From the NCBI GenBank assembly GCA_029959085.1, contig JARWIR010000002.1:67510154-67574153 (forward strand): DNA of 64,000 nt, in the 5' to 3' direction. Below, one piece after another: positions 9,174 to 20,852 of the stretch. Origin of the DNA: Nemophila menziesii. Its lineage: Eukaryota > Streptophyta > Magnoliopsida > Boraginales > Hydrophyllaceae. The notes beneath the pieces are model-generated. The model saw only the letters and a list, made by a program, of their open reading frames with translations. It searched no databases and had not been told where the DNA came from. The first letter of the stretch is position 1, and each line of letters opens with the position of its first letter. The translations under genes were made by a program, and so were the position numbers.

Positions 9174-12100
9174 ATGCGAAGAAGGCTATTCAAGGATCTA
9201 GAGCCAACACCTCCGATCCTTAGTAATCCAGAATCGTTGATCAGACTTGCTAACAAGAGAAAGAGAGAACGAGAAGCTTTAGAGGTAGAAGAATTAATTA
9301 ACAGAATGGAGGAGATAAATCTTCAAGATCAAAAAAATAACCAACCAGGTCAACTAGGCGCAGGTGGCCAACCTTTAGCACCACCTGGCCTTATTCCTCC
9401 AATTCCACCACTGAATCCTAATCCTCAAGTTCAGATAGTGATGAATCAAGATCCGTGGTTTACTAACGGTCCACCAGAAGTTCCATTCTGTGCTCCTGCT
9501 ATAGGAGTAGGTGCTCCAGATATCAATGTTCCGCGATTTCGTTCAGATTCAGGTATGTTAGCTCAATTCCAAAATTTTGGGAATTTTCGTGGCAGACCAT
9601 CAAAAGATCATCTTAGAGCAGTACAGAAATTTAAGCAGATATGTGATTCTTATATCACACAAGGAGTTTCAAGAGAACAGATGTATTTTGCTGCGTTTAA
9701 ATTTTTTGTTATTGATGGAGCAAGTGAATGGCACGATACACAAGATCCTACGAAGATAACAAACTGGGACCAATTAGAAACTGCTTTCTTTGACATGTAT
9801 TACCCAAGTAACATGAGGTTAGATGCTGAATTAGAATTGACGCATTTCCGTCAAGAATATGATGAAACTGTGGGTAAGAGCTGGACAAGATTCCAGATGT
9901 GTTTACGTAGAGTTCCCACTCATGGATTTTCAGAACAACAACAGCTAAAAATCTTTTACAGAGGCCTTGATGGAACTTCAAGAGAGAAATTGGATACGTT
10001 ATGTGGAGCAGGTTTTCTTCAAGTTCAACCCGCTCATGCTAAAATCATTTTAGAAAGAACAGTCAAGAATGAAGTTGGGTGGAATTCAGTAAGAACACCG
10101 GTTAAAGGAGTGAATAATGTTGATATGGAAGAAAAATTTGCTACGCTTGAGAATAAGATTCTAAATACTATAGAGCAACAATTGAAGCAGGTTACTTTAG
10201 CTGTAAAAGAAGGATTTTCGGGTAAGAAGGTAGTTGTGCAAGCTGCACAAGAGGTTTATATGTGTTCGATTTGCAGAGTAGATGATCATGATGAGGATAA
10301 TTGTCCGAATAACCAAGAGCCTGTGATGTTTGTGTCCAACAGAGGTAACTTCAATTCAAGTGGTAATGGATATCAGCCTAACAGAAACCATCCTGGGTTT
10401 CAATACTCAAATCCTAATGGGGCAGCCAATCCTACATATGCGTATCAGCCGCGTCCCCAAGGTAACAACTATAATCCAAGACCACACAACAATTACCAAG
10501 GAGGACAGAATCAGGGTAATTATGTACAAAGACAAGCTCCTCAGACTACTTACGATGAAACATTGAACCAAAAAGCCTTACCTGCCCATCCATAAGAAGG
10601 AGTAGTTACCCTTCAGAAAACAGTTGAAAGTTTAATTGCTCTTCAAACACAAGCTATGGAACGTCAAAATGCATCTGAAGCAAACATGAAGTTGTTACAG
10701 AATCAGCTTAGTCAAATTAATAAACAACTGAATCAACGTCCACAAGGGCAACTTCCTAGCGATACTGAGAATCCAATACAACGCGAAGATTGCAAAGCTG
10801 TTACATTAAGAAGTGGTAAGAACCTTCCTCCACCTCCTTCTCCCGTTATGAAAGAGAAAGAAGTTCCACGAAAAGAAAAGGAAGTGGGTGAGAAAGAGAA
10901 AGAGAATGAGAAGGATAGTGAGGTTAAAGAAATAGAAAGACCAAGAGAAGTTCCGAAAAAGAAGGATGATATTGTGATAAATCGCCCTCCACCACCGTTT
11001 CCATCTCGAGTTCAGAAAAAGGGTGATTTGGGTGATTTTCAGAAATTCTTTAATAGAGTGAAGGGTCTAAGTATTAATATCCCGTTACTAGAGGCGATTC
11101 GAGATATTCCTAAGTACACGAAATTTTTGAAGAGGGCCCTCACTAACAATAGGCCTTACTGTGATAATGAGATGATTGGTCTTCCTGAAGAGTGTAGTGC
11201 GATTTGCCAGAGTAAATTACCTCCGGAGTTAGTTGATCCGGGGAGTTTCACGATTTCGATATCGATTAGAGAAGAATGGTAAGGAAAAGCGCTATGTGAT
11301 TTGGGGGCAATCATCAATTTGATGCCCAATTCAATCTTTGATAAGCTAAAAATTGGAGAAGCAAGACCCACTTCTATGGTCTTGCAAATGGCGGGCAGGT
11401 CTCTTTCACATCCTGAAGGCCGAATTGAGGATGTCCTCGTTAAGGCAGGTACACTTATATTTCCCGTTGATTTCGTAATACTTGAGTACGATGCAGATAG
11501 AAATGTCCCCATTATCTTGGGTAGACCATTCCTAGCTACAGGACGTACATTGATCGATGTAGAGAACGGCGAATTAACGATGAGGATACAAGACGAGGAA
11601 GTCAAATTCAATGTATTTCGAGCTATGAAATTTCCAGATTCTCAAGAGGATTGCTTCCGAATGGATGTAGTTGAGCAGGCATCGCAAGAGGTATTTGATT
11701 GTTTTAATTATGATGATATTTTGCAGGCCGCTTTGACATTAGACTTGCCTGAGATGATGGAAGAGCTTGCCGAAACAGTGGCAGCTCTTAATTCTGAAAA
11801 TCCGAACTATAGGCGTCTTGCCTATGAACCTGTGAGAGAACCGGGGGAGATTATTCCTAAAAAGAAGCCTTTAATCGAATCTCCTCCGAAATTAGAAGAA
11901 AAACCATTGCCAGCACACTTGAGGTATGCATATTTGGGTACTAATGAAACTCTACCTGTTATTGTTTCAGCTAATTTAACAGGTCCTCAAGAAGATAAAC
12001 TGTTGCGTGTGTTGAGAGCCAACAAAGAAGCAATAGGTTGGACAATTGCTGACATCAAAGGCATTAGTACATCCTATTGTCAACACAAAATTATACTTGA

Positions 12101-14813
12101 AGATAACAACGCACGTTTTGTTGAAGGTCAAAGGAGATTGATGCCCGTGATGAAGGATGTAGTGAAGAAAGAGGTGATCAAGCTTTTAGATGCCGGGATT
12201 ATCTATCCCATTTCGAGTAGTGAATGGGTGAGCCCAGTTCAGTGTGTACCGAAGAAAGGAGGAATGACAACAGTTCTAAATGATAAAAATGAGGCGATTC
12301 CTTCAAGAACGGTAGTTGGTTGGAGAGTTTGCATGGATTATAGAAAGCTGAACAAGGCCACCAGAAAAGATCACTTCCCTTTGCCCTTCATAGATCAAAT
12401 GTTAGATAAATTAGCCGGAAGGGAATATTACTGTTTCTTGGATGGCTACTCCGGGTACAATCAGATTTACGTAGCTCCAGAAGATCAACATAAGACTACC
12501 TTTACATGCCCATTTGGTACTTTTTCATATCGTAGAATGCCATTTGGGTTGTGTAACGCTCCCGCTACTTTTCAGAGATGCATGATGGCCATCTTCTGGG
12601 ATATGATCGATAATTTCCTCGAAGTGTTCATGGACGATTTCTCCGTGTTTGGTGATGATTTTGATAAATGTTTAGACAACTTGGAGAAAGTGTTGGTGAG
12701 ATGCAAGGAAACAGACTTAGTGCTGAACTGGGAGAAGTGTCATTTCATGGTTCGCGAAGGTATTGTTATGGGTCACAAGGTTTCGAGTTCTGGGTTAGAG
12801 GTTGATAGAGCGAAGATAGAGGTAATTAAAACTCTTCCCCCTCCCATTTCTGTAAAAGGGGTAAGGAGTTTTCTTGGTCATGCTGGCTTTTATAGGCGGT
12901 TTATTAAGGATTTTTCTAAGATTGCTAAACCGCTATGCAACTTGCTCGAAAAGGATTCCAAATTTCTTTTTGATGAAGCTTGTTTAGCGGCCTTTAAAGC
13001 AATCAATGAAAAACTTATTTCTGCTCCTATAGTGTTACCTCCAGATTGGAATTTACCGTTTGAGGTTATGTGTGATGCGAGTGATTTGTGTATGGGAGTT
13101 GTATTGGGACAGAGAAAAGAGAAGGTTTTTCATTCGATTTACTATGCTAGTAAAACTTTTAGTGGTGCTCATATTAATTACACAGTTACAGAGAAGGAGT
13201 TACTAGCAGTTGTATATTCATTTGATAAATTTCGCTCTTATCTTCTTGGAGCGAAAGTTATTGTTTATACAGATCATTCTGCGATCAGATATCTTATGGA
13301 AAAGAAGGATGTGAAACCAAGGTTAATCAGATGGGTTTTATTACTTCAAGAGTTCGATTTAGAGATCAAGGATAGAAAGGGTTGTGAGAATCAGGTTGCA
13401 GATCATCTATCGCGTTTAGAGGGTTCATAGATGAATAGTGGTACTGAAGCAGTTAGAGAAGAGTTTCCTGATGAGAGTTTATTCGTTGTTCGAGATTATG
13501 AAGCTCCGTGGTATGCAGATATTGCAAATTTAGTGGTGAGTGGTGTTTTTCCTGAAGGTTCTACTTATCAAGAAAGAAAGAGGTTAGCTCATCGTGCTAG
13601 ACAGTTCTTTTGGGAGGATCCGTTCCTCTATAAAGTTTGTGCTGACCAAATGATACGAAGATGTGTAGCAAGGGAGGAGACTGAAGCCATTATAGCTGGA
13701 TTCCATGATTCATTATATGGAGGACATTTCAAAGGAGATAGAACTGCTGCAAAGGTATTTCAATCAGGTTTTTACTGGCCTTCTCTTGTGAAAGATTGTC
13801 ATGAATATGTTAAGAAATGCACGAGATTCCAGTTTACCAGAAACATATCCAAGAGGGATGAGATGCCACGTAATAATGTGTTAGAAGTTGAAATAGTCGA
13901 TGTTTGGGGTATAGACTTTATGGGTCCTTTCGTTCCTTCAAATGGTAACCTCTACATCTTATTAGCTGTTGATTATGTGTCTAAGTGGGTAGAAGCGGTG
14001 GCTTTACCTACCAATGATTCACGAGTGGTGATCAAGTTCTTGAAATCACATATTTTCACTAGACATGGCACACCTAGAGTGATTATTAGCGATGGAGGAT
14101 CTCATTTCGTTAATAAATATCTGAAGACTGTTCTAGAGAAGTATGGAGTTAGACACCGTGTATCTACCGCATATCATCCACAATTCAATGGTCAAGCTGA
14201 AGTTTCGAATCGTGAAGTCAAGTCAATTCTGGAGAAAACCGTTGGTCCTACAAGAAAAGATTGGTCAATGAAGTTAGATGATGCGTTGTGGGCCTATCGT
14301 ACTGCGTTCAAAACTCCAGTTGGTGCATCTCCCTATCGTATGGTGTATGGTAAGGCTTGTCACTTACCTTTAGAGCTTGAATTGGGTGCCTATTGGGCAA
14401 TTGCACAGTTGAACTTAGATCCTATCTTAGCCGGAAAGAATCGTATGATGAAGCTTAATGAACTTGACGAATTCCGGTTGCATGCTTATGAAAATGCCAA
14501 ACTTTACAAAGAAAACACGAAGAAATGGCTTGACAATCGGATTCGTACAAAGAAATTTGAAGTGGGACAAAGAGAATTGAAGTATAATTCAAAGTTCAAC
14601 AATTATCCGGGTAAGTTAAGATCTAAGTGGTCAGGTCCATACATTGTGACCAGAGTTACACCTCATGGGGCGATAGAAATAGAACATCCGCTAGAGAACC
14701 GTACCTTTATGGTTAACGGTCACAGATTGAAGATATACCATGGAGGTGAAGATACCAATCGCTCGGAAGATCCACATCCCGGGGAGGTCATGTATCTCCT
14801 CGAAACTCCATAA
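9174..14813 (+). pseudogene. Athila gag-pol of A2, three nonsense codons
   Basis: One reading frame of 1880 codons from ATG 9174 to TAA 14811, broken only by in-frame stops at 10593, 11280 and 13428, where A3 has Gln, Lys and Glu. Domains in order: gag capsid (about residues 100-290), zinc knuckle CSICRVDDHDEDNC (about 364-377), protease with CDLGA, reverse transcriptase with the FMDDF catalytic box, RNase H (MCDASD...), integrase zinc finger, DDE core (GIDFMG, ISDGG, NGQAEV) and a GPY/F module near the end. The last Cys of the integrase finger is Phe (KKCTRFQ). No frameshift was needed to follow the frame. Start chosen by identity with A3. Confidence 0.93.
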
Positions 14814-15947
14814 GAGCGTGAGGTAACCCGTCGAGCTTAACGACGTTAAACAAAAGCCAATTCTTTGTATATTAGCTGAGTTTTTAAATTTTTGCAATTT
14901 AGAATAGTTTGATTTTCATAATTTTAGTGTTTATTATTAAAAAATGAGGAAGGGTAGTTGTTTTTGATGATTTCAGGGGTAAATATGTCATGAGTTTGGG
15001 GTCGATTTGGCGAAAAAAGGAGAAAAAGAGGTTAGATGTCCAGGAGAAACCGGGAACCCGGTTTTGGAGCTGGTACCAACCATTTTAACGCAACACTTGG
15101 CGTTTTGGGTTCACGATACAGCGTCGGAACCGGGAACCCGGTTTTTCAAAACCGGGAACCCGGTTTTGGTGCTGTAACTTTTGAAAATCTCTGACCCAGC
15201 GTTTTGGTGGCTTGCGTTTTGCTGCGTTTTGATTCGCGCCATCGACACAAAACCGGGAACCCGCATTTGGCAGAACCGGGTACCTGGTTTCGGATCTGTA
15301 ACTGGTGGATTTCTCTGACCCAGCGTTTTGGAATCCTGCGTTTTGGCGCGTTTTGACTCGCGCCATCGAGAAAATCCGGGTACCCGCATTCCAAAAAACC
15401 GGGAACCCGGTTTCGGCGAGTAAAATCTCTGACCCCGCGTCTTGGGGTCCAGCGTGTTGGTGCGTTTCGGAAAAAAAAAATCTTTAAGTTAGTTTTCCGC
15501 GCCATCACAGCGACGCGGAACCGGGAACCCGGATTGCCAAAACCGGGAACCCGGTTTTGAAGCTGTGATGTCGGTTTTGGGGGCCTTAACCTAGTTTTCT
15601 TAGCCTCTTCTGCAAGTTTTTACCTAAAACGCACCAATAGCCTCCCCACCTCCGAAATTCATCAACAAAAACATTATAAATCATCAAATCCTACCCTCTT
15701 TCACCACAAAAACACAAAATCAACTCACCTCCTCTCCAAAAGAACATCAAATCCTTAGTTTTTCCCAAGATTCTTCTTCATCAAATCCTTAAATAAAACC
15801 CAATTCTTTCTTCTCCCATCCAAATTAAACACAACCCATCTCATATTCCACCTAGTTCTTCAATTCCTAAGCCTCAAAACATCAAAATTCTAAACTTTTT
15901 CTCTAAGTTTTTCATTATTTGAAGTTTTGAGTTTGGGGTGGAAAGAG
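14814..15947 (+). other. Region between pol and env-like ORF of A2
   Basis: Non-coding, 1.1 kb. In order: TTTTTGATGATTTCAG (14961-14976), a possible splice acceptor; polypurine motif GAGTTTGGGGT (14992-15002); the palindrome array (15048-15560); a C/A-rich, G-poor stretch (15600-15900) resembling an unstructured leader; and a second polypurine motif (15929-15940) 8 bases before the env-like ATG. Open frames across the array are repeat artefacts. Confidence 0.7.
15048..15560 (+). repeat. Array of AACCGGGAACCCGGTT palindromes in A2
   Basis: About nine copies, many in pairs: 15048-15063, 15128-15143, 15150-15165, near 15251, 15274, 15374, 15398, 15529 and 15541. They sit in an imperfect tandem repeat of about 124 bp (copies near 15151, 15275, 15399) that also carries CTGACCCAGCGTTTTGG and GCGCCATCGA. 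The same position in A3 has a homologous array with different palindromes (27390-27805). G+C is far above the surroundings. Confidence 0.85.
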
Positions 15948-17267
15948 ATGACTAACAGAACCGGTGATTTCCGAAGAACTGCTCCGAGAAGAAAGACCAC
16001 CATTGGTGGTTCCCAAGATCAAGCTATTGAGATTCCTGATTCGCGTCCTAAACGGAAAATTGATGAAGTTAAGCTTGACTCTAACAGAATAGAAATCACA
16101 GGTCAAAAGAGAAGATTGATTGATGAGATAGAAAGTGAGAAGGAACCAGAAGAGGAAATTGCGAAGAACATTGAGAAGGAAACTGAACAAGAGGTTCTGG
16201 AAGCACCTGTTCAACAGAAACCTCCGCGTATGAAGATGTGGGCCCACAAGCCTAAGAGGGTTTATACTTGTTGGAACACTCAGGTTCGTGAAAGAATTGA
16301 ATTTTTGAAATTTGGTGAGGAGATAAATTTTCCTAAGGGTATTATGAGTAGTGAACACAAGGAATATGTTGTGACATGTGCTAAGTTTGGTTGGAAAGAG
16401 TTGCAAGAAAGGAAGCTTGAGTTTATTCCTACTTTGGTGCGAGAATTTTACGAAGGTTCAGCTACCTCCCGTGATGCAATTGATATCCACAAAAAGGTAG
16501 TTCCTTTCTCTATTGAACGTATTCGGAAATCCTTGAAATTACCCAACTTTTCTGGAACATGCCCTTTCAAAGAAACTCTTAATGACCCTTCTGTCGATTT
16601 TGAATCCCTTTGAGGGACCGTGCTTGTTAATGGGGCTAGCCCAATTCCTGAAGGTGAAAGATATCCTGGACAGTTTTACAGCAGTAGTTTGACACCTCGT
16701 GCGAAGGTTTGGTCTCGTTTCGTAATACCCCCTTTCTTTGGTATTAAACACACTTCCGAGTTGAAGAAAGAGCACATATTTGTTATTAAGTGTATTTTGG
16801 AGGAGAAACCATTTGATGTTGCTAAGATTATTTATGATACAATCATGGAGTTCGCGAAATCCCCAATGAAACAACAAAATCTGAAGTTCCCCTGTACAAT
16901 TACTCAGTTGTGTCTAGACGCAAAGATTCCGCGTAAGAACGCAGATATTGACGTTGTTTCAGTTGGTGTAAGTATAGCTTTGAGCATGATCAAGAATATC
17001 CATGAAGAAGCAACACGAGCTACCAAGAGTCCTAGAACTCCTCAATCAAAGAAAGCGAAAACTGTTCCTGAGTTGGAATCGAAGATTCAGGTGTTGGAAG
17101 AGAATCAGGAGAAGATGATTGCTACCTTGGGAAACGTTACAAAAGAATTGGACCTGCTTTTAAATTTGATCTTAGGCGTAAATACACTTCAAAACGCGAT
17201 TTATGATGTTGTTACGCGAGATAAAGGTCCAGAACGCAACACCGATAACCAGCCTCGCGCTGGTTAA
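15948..17267 (+). pseudogene. Athila env-like ORF of A2, one nonsense codon
   Basis: ATG 15948 (MTNRTGDFRR) to TAA 17265, 440 codons, in one frame with a single TGA at 16611-16613 where A3 has Trp (ESLWGK). N-terminal third is basic and acidic, low complexity; the middle has the plant transposon-associated pattern LVREFYEG...KVVPFSIERIRKSLKLP followed by VWSRFVIP...HTSELKKEH and FPCTITQLCLDAK; the C-terminus is a predicted coiled coil (ELESKIQVLEENQEK). I see no signal peptide and no clear membrane segment. The name 'env-like' reflects position only. Residues match the 'putative plant transposon protein' family as I remember it. Confidence 0.85.
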
Positions 17268-18713
17268 GATACGTTTTCTAAACTTTCCTCTTAGTGTAGA
17301 TTAGTTTAAATGCTTTATTGAGTCTTTTCGAGTCGTGGGGACACGACTCATTTTTGAATTTGGGGTGGGGTTCGTTGCCTCATCCCAATTTTTTTATGTG
17401 TTATTTGCTTTATTTGCTTTCAATAAAAGAATTTTTGGAGTTGCGTTTGACTGTAGAAATTTTTAAATATCCCTTTAAGCATACTTTTGATGAATCTATG
17501 ATAGTAAATAGTGGACTTTAAGGATTGATATAAACGCATTTAGAATTGCATGCAAACATAGGTAATTGATAGAAAAAATTAATGAACAATGCAAATGAAG
17601 TAAGCTTGTACTTAAGGAATATGTTTGGTGTGTAGAACGTGAAATCCTAATTAGTAGAGAACCCACCTAGGTATGAACTAAAGACGAGCTATGTACTTAG
17701 GAAAATGATAGAGGCAGTTCTTTGTTAGCCATTTGTAACCTTTTAGCCTGCTCTCCCTTGTATTAATTATTATCCGTCTTAGCCCACTTTGAGCCTTTAG
17801 CCTTTTCTTTGTAGCCACGATATAAGACATTATCCCTTAGATTATTAGGCATGACCATATGACCCGCACTTGAATCACAATCCTGAGACATGTCTCGAGC
17901 TTGAGTTTGGGGTGGTGGGACCACTTATGGGGAATTTAATGGGTAGGGATCGATGTGCTTTGTATTGTAGCACAATTGCAGATGATATATACTTGTAACC
18001 CTTTACCGGGAATGAAAAAAAATGAAAAAGAAAGAAAAAAATGAAAAATTTCGAAAAATCATACAGTAGGAACCGGGAACCCGGTTTGCGTCTGTACAAA
18101 AAAAAAGAGAAAAAGAGAAAAGAAAAGTAAAAGAAAAATATGAATGAATAAAACACCCGGCAAAGTGGAATTTTTCTGAAAATCATCTTGTTTATAGTGG
18201 GTAGACATGGGACGCTAAATTGTTGCGTATATGGGTGAGTGAGAACATCTTTTGAGCGTTAACTCAAGCTCGAGGACATTGTTGATGGTAAGTGAGGAGA
18301 GAGCCAAAAGCTCACTTCAAATTTACCAAATATACATCCACACCCGTCCTTAAGCCAATATTATAACCGTAAAGACCTCGTGATTCCTAAGTGCATAGTG
18401 AATTTATGATTCTGTTGATAGGGAATACACTAGGTGGAGCGTTCAAAGCAAGTTAGGATTAATGACCACCCTATAGCCATCATACAGAGATGAGTACAAG
18501 TGTAACCTTCAAGCATTGCAACTTTAATTTTATGATTGAGATTATTTATGTTTGATGTTGCATTCTAGACGTATGTGTATATTAGTTTCTAAAGTTTGCT
18601 ATATGAGATTTATCTTGAGAATTGCTTTAGGGTTTATTTGTTAGCTTCTACTTGTTGATACGCTTACTTCCACCCCTTTGTTTTGTTTTACTTTGTCGGG
18701 ACGACAAAGGTTT
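17268..18713 (+). other. 3' UTR of A2
   Basis: Non-coding, colinear with 108-1620 of A1. It contains polypurine-type motifs at 17356-17370 and 17903-17919, one 16-bp palindrome at 18071-18086 followed by an A/G-rich tract (18098-18140), and conserved text (GTGAGTGAGAACATC, ACCTCGTGATTCC) also seen in A3. No convincing gene. Confidence 0.75.
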
Positions 18714-18726
18714 GAGTTGGGGGTCT
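18714..18726 (+). other. Polypurine tract of A2
   Basis: GAGTTGGGGGTCT directly before the 3' LTR, identical to A1, B1 and A3. Confidence 0.85.
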
Positions 18727-20282
18727 TGATGTCTCCCTAATTGTTCTTATTTTCGACCCTATTTTTGGTGTTTTTGTAGTTAATTTGATAGACTTTTGGA
18801 CTAAATATGCAATAATATGATTTTCCTCTTTTATTTCTAGCATTTTTAATTAATTAAACTTTTGCGCGTAATATTGGTATTTTTAGTGTAAAGTTTCCAG
18901 GTTTTAGATGTTAGCTAGAAGAGGAATCCAAGAGGATAAAGTCAAAGATCACGAGATAGAGTCAAGACTTGAAGATAAATCCCGAAGATATTATTTTTAG
19001 AGTTGAAAATCCATTTTCCAGGCCATAGATTTCTGATTTCGAGGTTCTTAAGCGACGATTTAGCCGCTGACCTTTGAAGAGAAAACATTCCTTATCGAGT
19101 TACGGAACTTTAGCAACTGGAATGAGGTCAATCGGAGTCATAACGCATCGGGAAAAGCCGTTTTAGTGAAGGCATATCAGCAGGTACGGGATTTTGGGCT
19201 AAGTTAGTGGACTTGGGCCTTTTATATTTCATTTAATTAAAAGCCTAGGTCCAAGTCCGAATTTGCACTTATAAAAGGAGGTCTGGACTTCTATTTTTCA
19301 CAGAATTCACATTCCACAAGATTAAACACCAGAGAGAAGCAACAGAAGGAAGAAAGAAGAAGCTGCAAGAACTGGAGAGGGTCTATATCTCCGTTCTCAG
19401 TCATTCCAATTCCGGAAATTAGGTTCTTTTTATCTTTAATTTTGTAATTAAATATGAATTCCATTACATTTAATTTAGTTTTTCTTTTTAATATGAGCTA
19501 AGCTTTTCATAGTGCTTCAGAACAATTAATGGGTGAATCCCAATCGTATTGAATAACGAATGTTGAATTTGGGTTTCTGTTAAATTAAATTAGATTGGGG
19601 CTTTTACTCTTTTCTATAAATTAAGATTATTTACTGCTTTTAGCGTCATAAACTAGGAACAGGTGTTAGTATTTAGGCTATTCCAATTAGTGGCAATTGG
19701 ATCATCCTGACGGAGGGTTTAAATACAGAACCATTTATTCAATCTAGGATAGAAGCTACTGATTCTGACGAACTTAGCTAATTCTAGGTCCAATGAGGTA
19801 ATAAAACTTAAACATCCAAAAGTGGATCATATTTACCCTGACGGGACTAGTGACACTCTAGGATCGCCTTATAGTCCACCCTGACGGGGGTATAAGGGAA
19901 TTAGAATCCCGACCATTGTAATTGACCAATTTAGCCCTTAAACAACATAAGTTAGGAAATAGGATTGGGAGGATCCCTTGCGTTCTCAAGTGCTACCTTC
20001 TCATACTGCGTTTTACATCATTTTACTTGCGTCTTAGCTTTTACTTGCATTTATAATTTGTCTTTCATTTAGTAGCTTTAATAATAAAAAAACCCAAACA
20101 AACATATTTTATTTACCTGTTTTCATAAGTGCAATCAATCATTATTTGTTAAACATTGTAGTCAACCATCCCGTCCTTGGAACGAATCTGTTTTATCAAT
20201 TATACTACTTGGAACAACCGTACACTTGCGGTTGTGGTTCGATTATTATTTGCATTTATTTAGAACACACAAAGGAATACCG
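18727..20282 (+). repeat. 3' LTR of A2, 1556 bp
   Basis: Homologous over its length to 7474-9040. An 11-bp deletion near 18760 removes the right arm of the terminal inverted repeat (text runs GACCCT|ATTTTTGG). The last base is G (ACCG) where other copies end ACCA, and the target duplication GCATC follows. Confidence 0.92.
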
Positions 20283-20287
20283 GCATC

Positions 20288-20717
20288 ACAAATATACATA
20301 AACTTCTTGATCGAGCTCACCATATCTTGTTTTGTTGCACCACTATAGTGCCCCCAAAGATCAAGAATTGACTCAACATACCTTGATTGGGCTTAAATCT
20401 AGCAGCTTAGATTACTGGTGGGCGAATCCCTAATAGTTGAACTCGAAAGGGGCCTCATTGATCAGGGAATAACTTGTTCGCAGCGTTGGTAATTGTATGT
20501 ATTCCCTTCATTGGATACTACTTGTGGCGGTATTATTTGGGGATTGGAATTTTTCGATTGATTTATACCTAGGTGGTACACCTTCTTCTTGTGGGTTTAC
20601 ATTCACACCTCCTTCATTTAACAACAGATCAATCACACTAGACATCCCTTCGTTCTTCTTTTGATCTCTTTATTTCTTTCTTTCTATGAGCTCAAAGTAA
20701 TTTCTCAGGATTAGCAT
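20288..20717 (-). pseudogene. Athila-type gag remnant (-), 5' part
   Basis: Minus-strand ATG at 20717, preceded by the element-typical TTAGGTATTGGTGT. The translation has several stops, but the GPFRVQ..GIRPPVI and AARFKPNQGMLSQF blocks match the gag remnant N2 (36170-36245), and the end ('IVVQQ..MVSSIKKFMYICDAY') joins directly to 7473. It is therefore the N-terminal half of the gag split by A2. It lies upstream of a degenerate primer site (20831-20848) and an LTR (20853). Confidence 0.75.
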
Positions 20718-20852
20718 ACACCAATACCTAAGAAATATGAAAGAGATAAAAACAAAAACAAGTATAAAACCAAAACAAATAAAAACTTGTACACTGATGT
20801 TGAACATAATGACAAACTAGAAAAAACACAGACGGCAATGCCGAAACCTTAG

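Larger units (their letters stand above)
7474..20282 (+). mobile_element. Full-length Athila-type retrotransposon A2, 12.8 kb
   Basis: Two LTRs (7474-9040, 18727-20282) flank leader, gag-pol, palindrome array, env-like ORF and 3' UTR. The target duplication is GCATC at 7469-7473 and 20283-20287. The 3' LTR ends CG instead of CA and has lost 11 bp near its start. The element interrupts an old minus-strand gag: bases 20288 onward continue, in reverse complement, the reading broken at 7473. gag-pol has three in-frame stops and the env-like ORF one, so this copy is probably inactive. Confidence 0.95.

Noticed and set aside
15085..15508. Several overlapping open frames across the A2 palindrome array
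   Set aside because: Repeat-driven; frames are not conserved in A3, where the same interval has other repeats.
15048..15560. CRISPR-like array
   Set aside because: Plant nuclear context; spacers are themselves homologous repeats and no cas genes exist.
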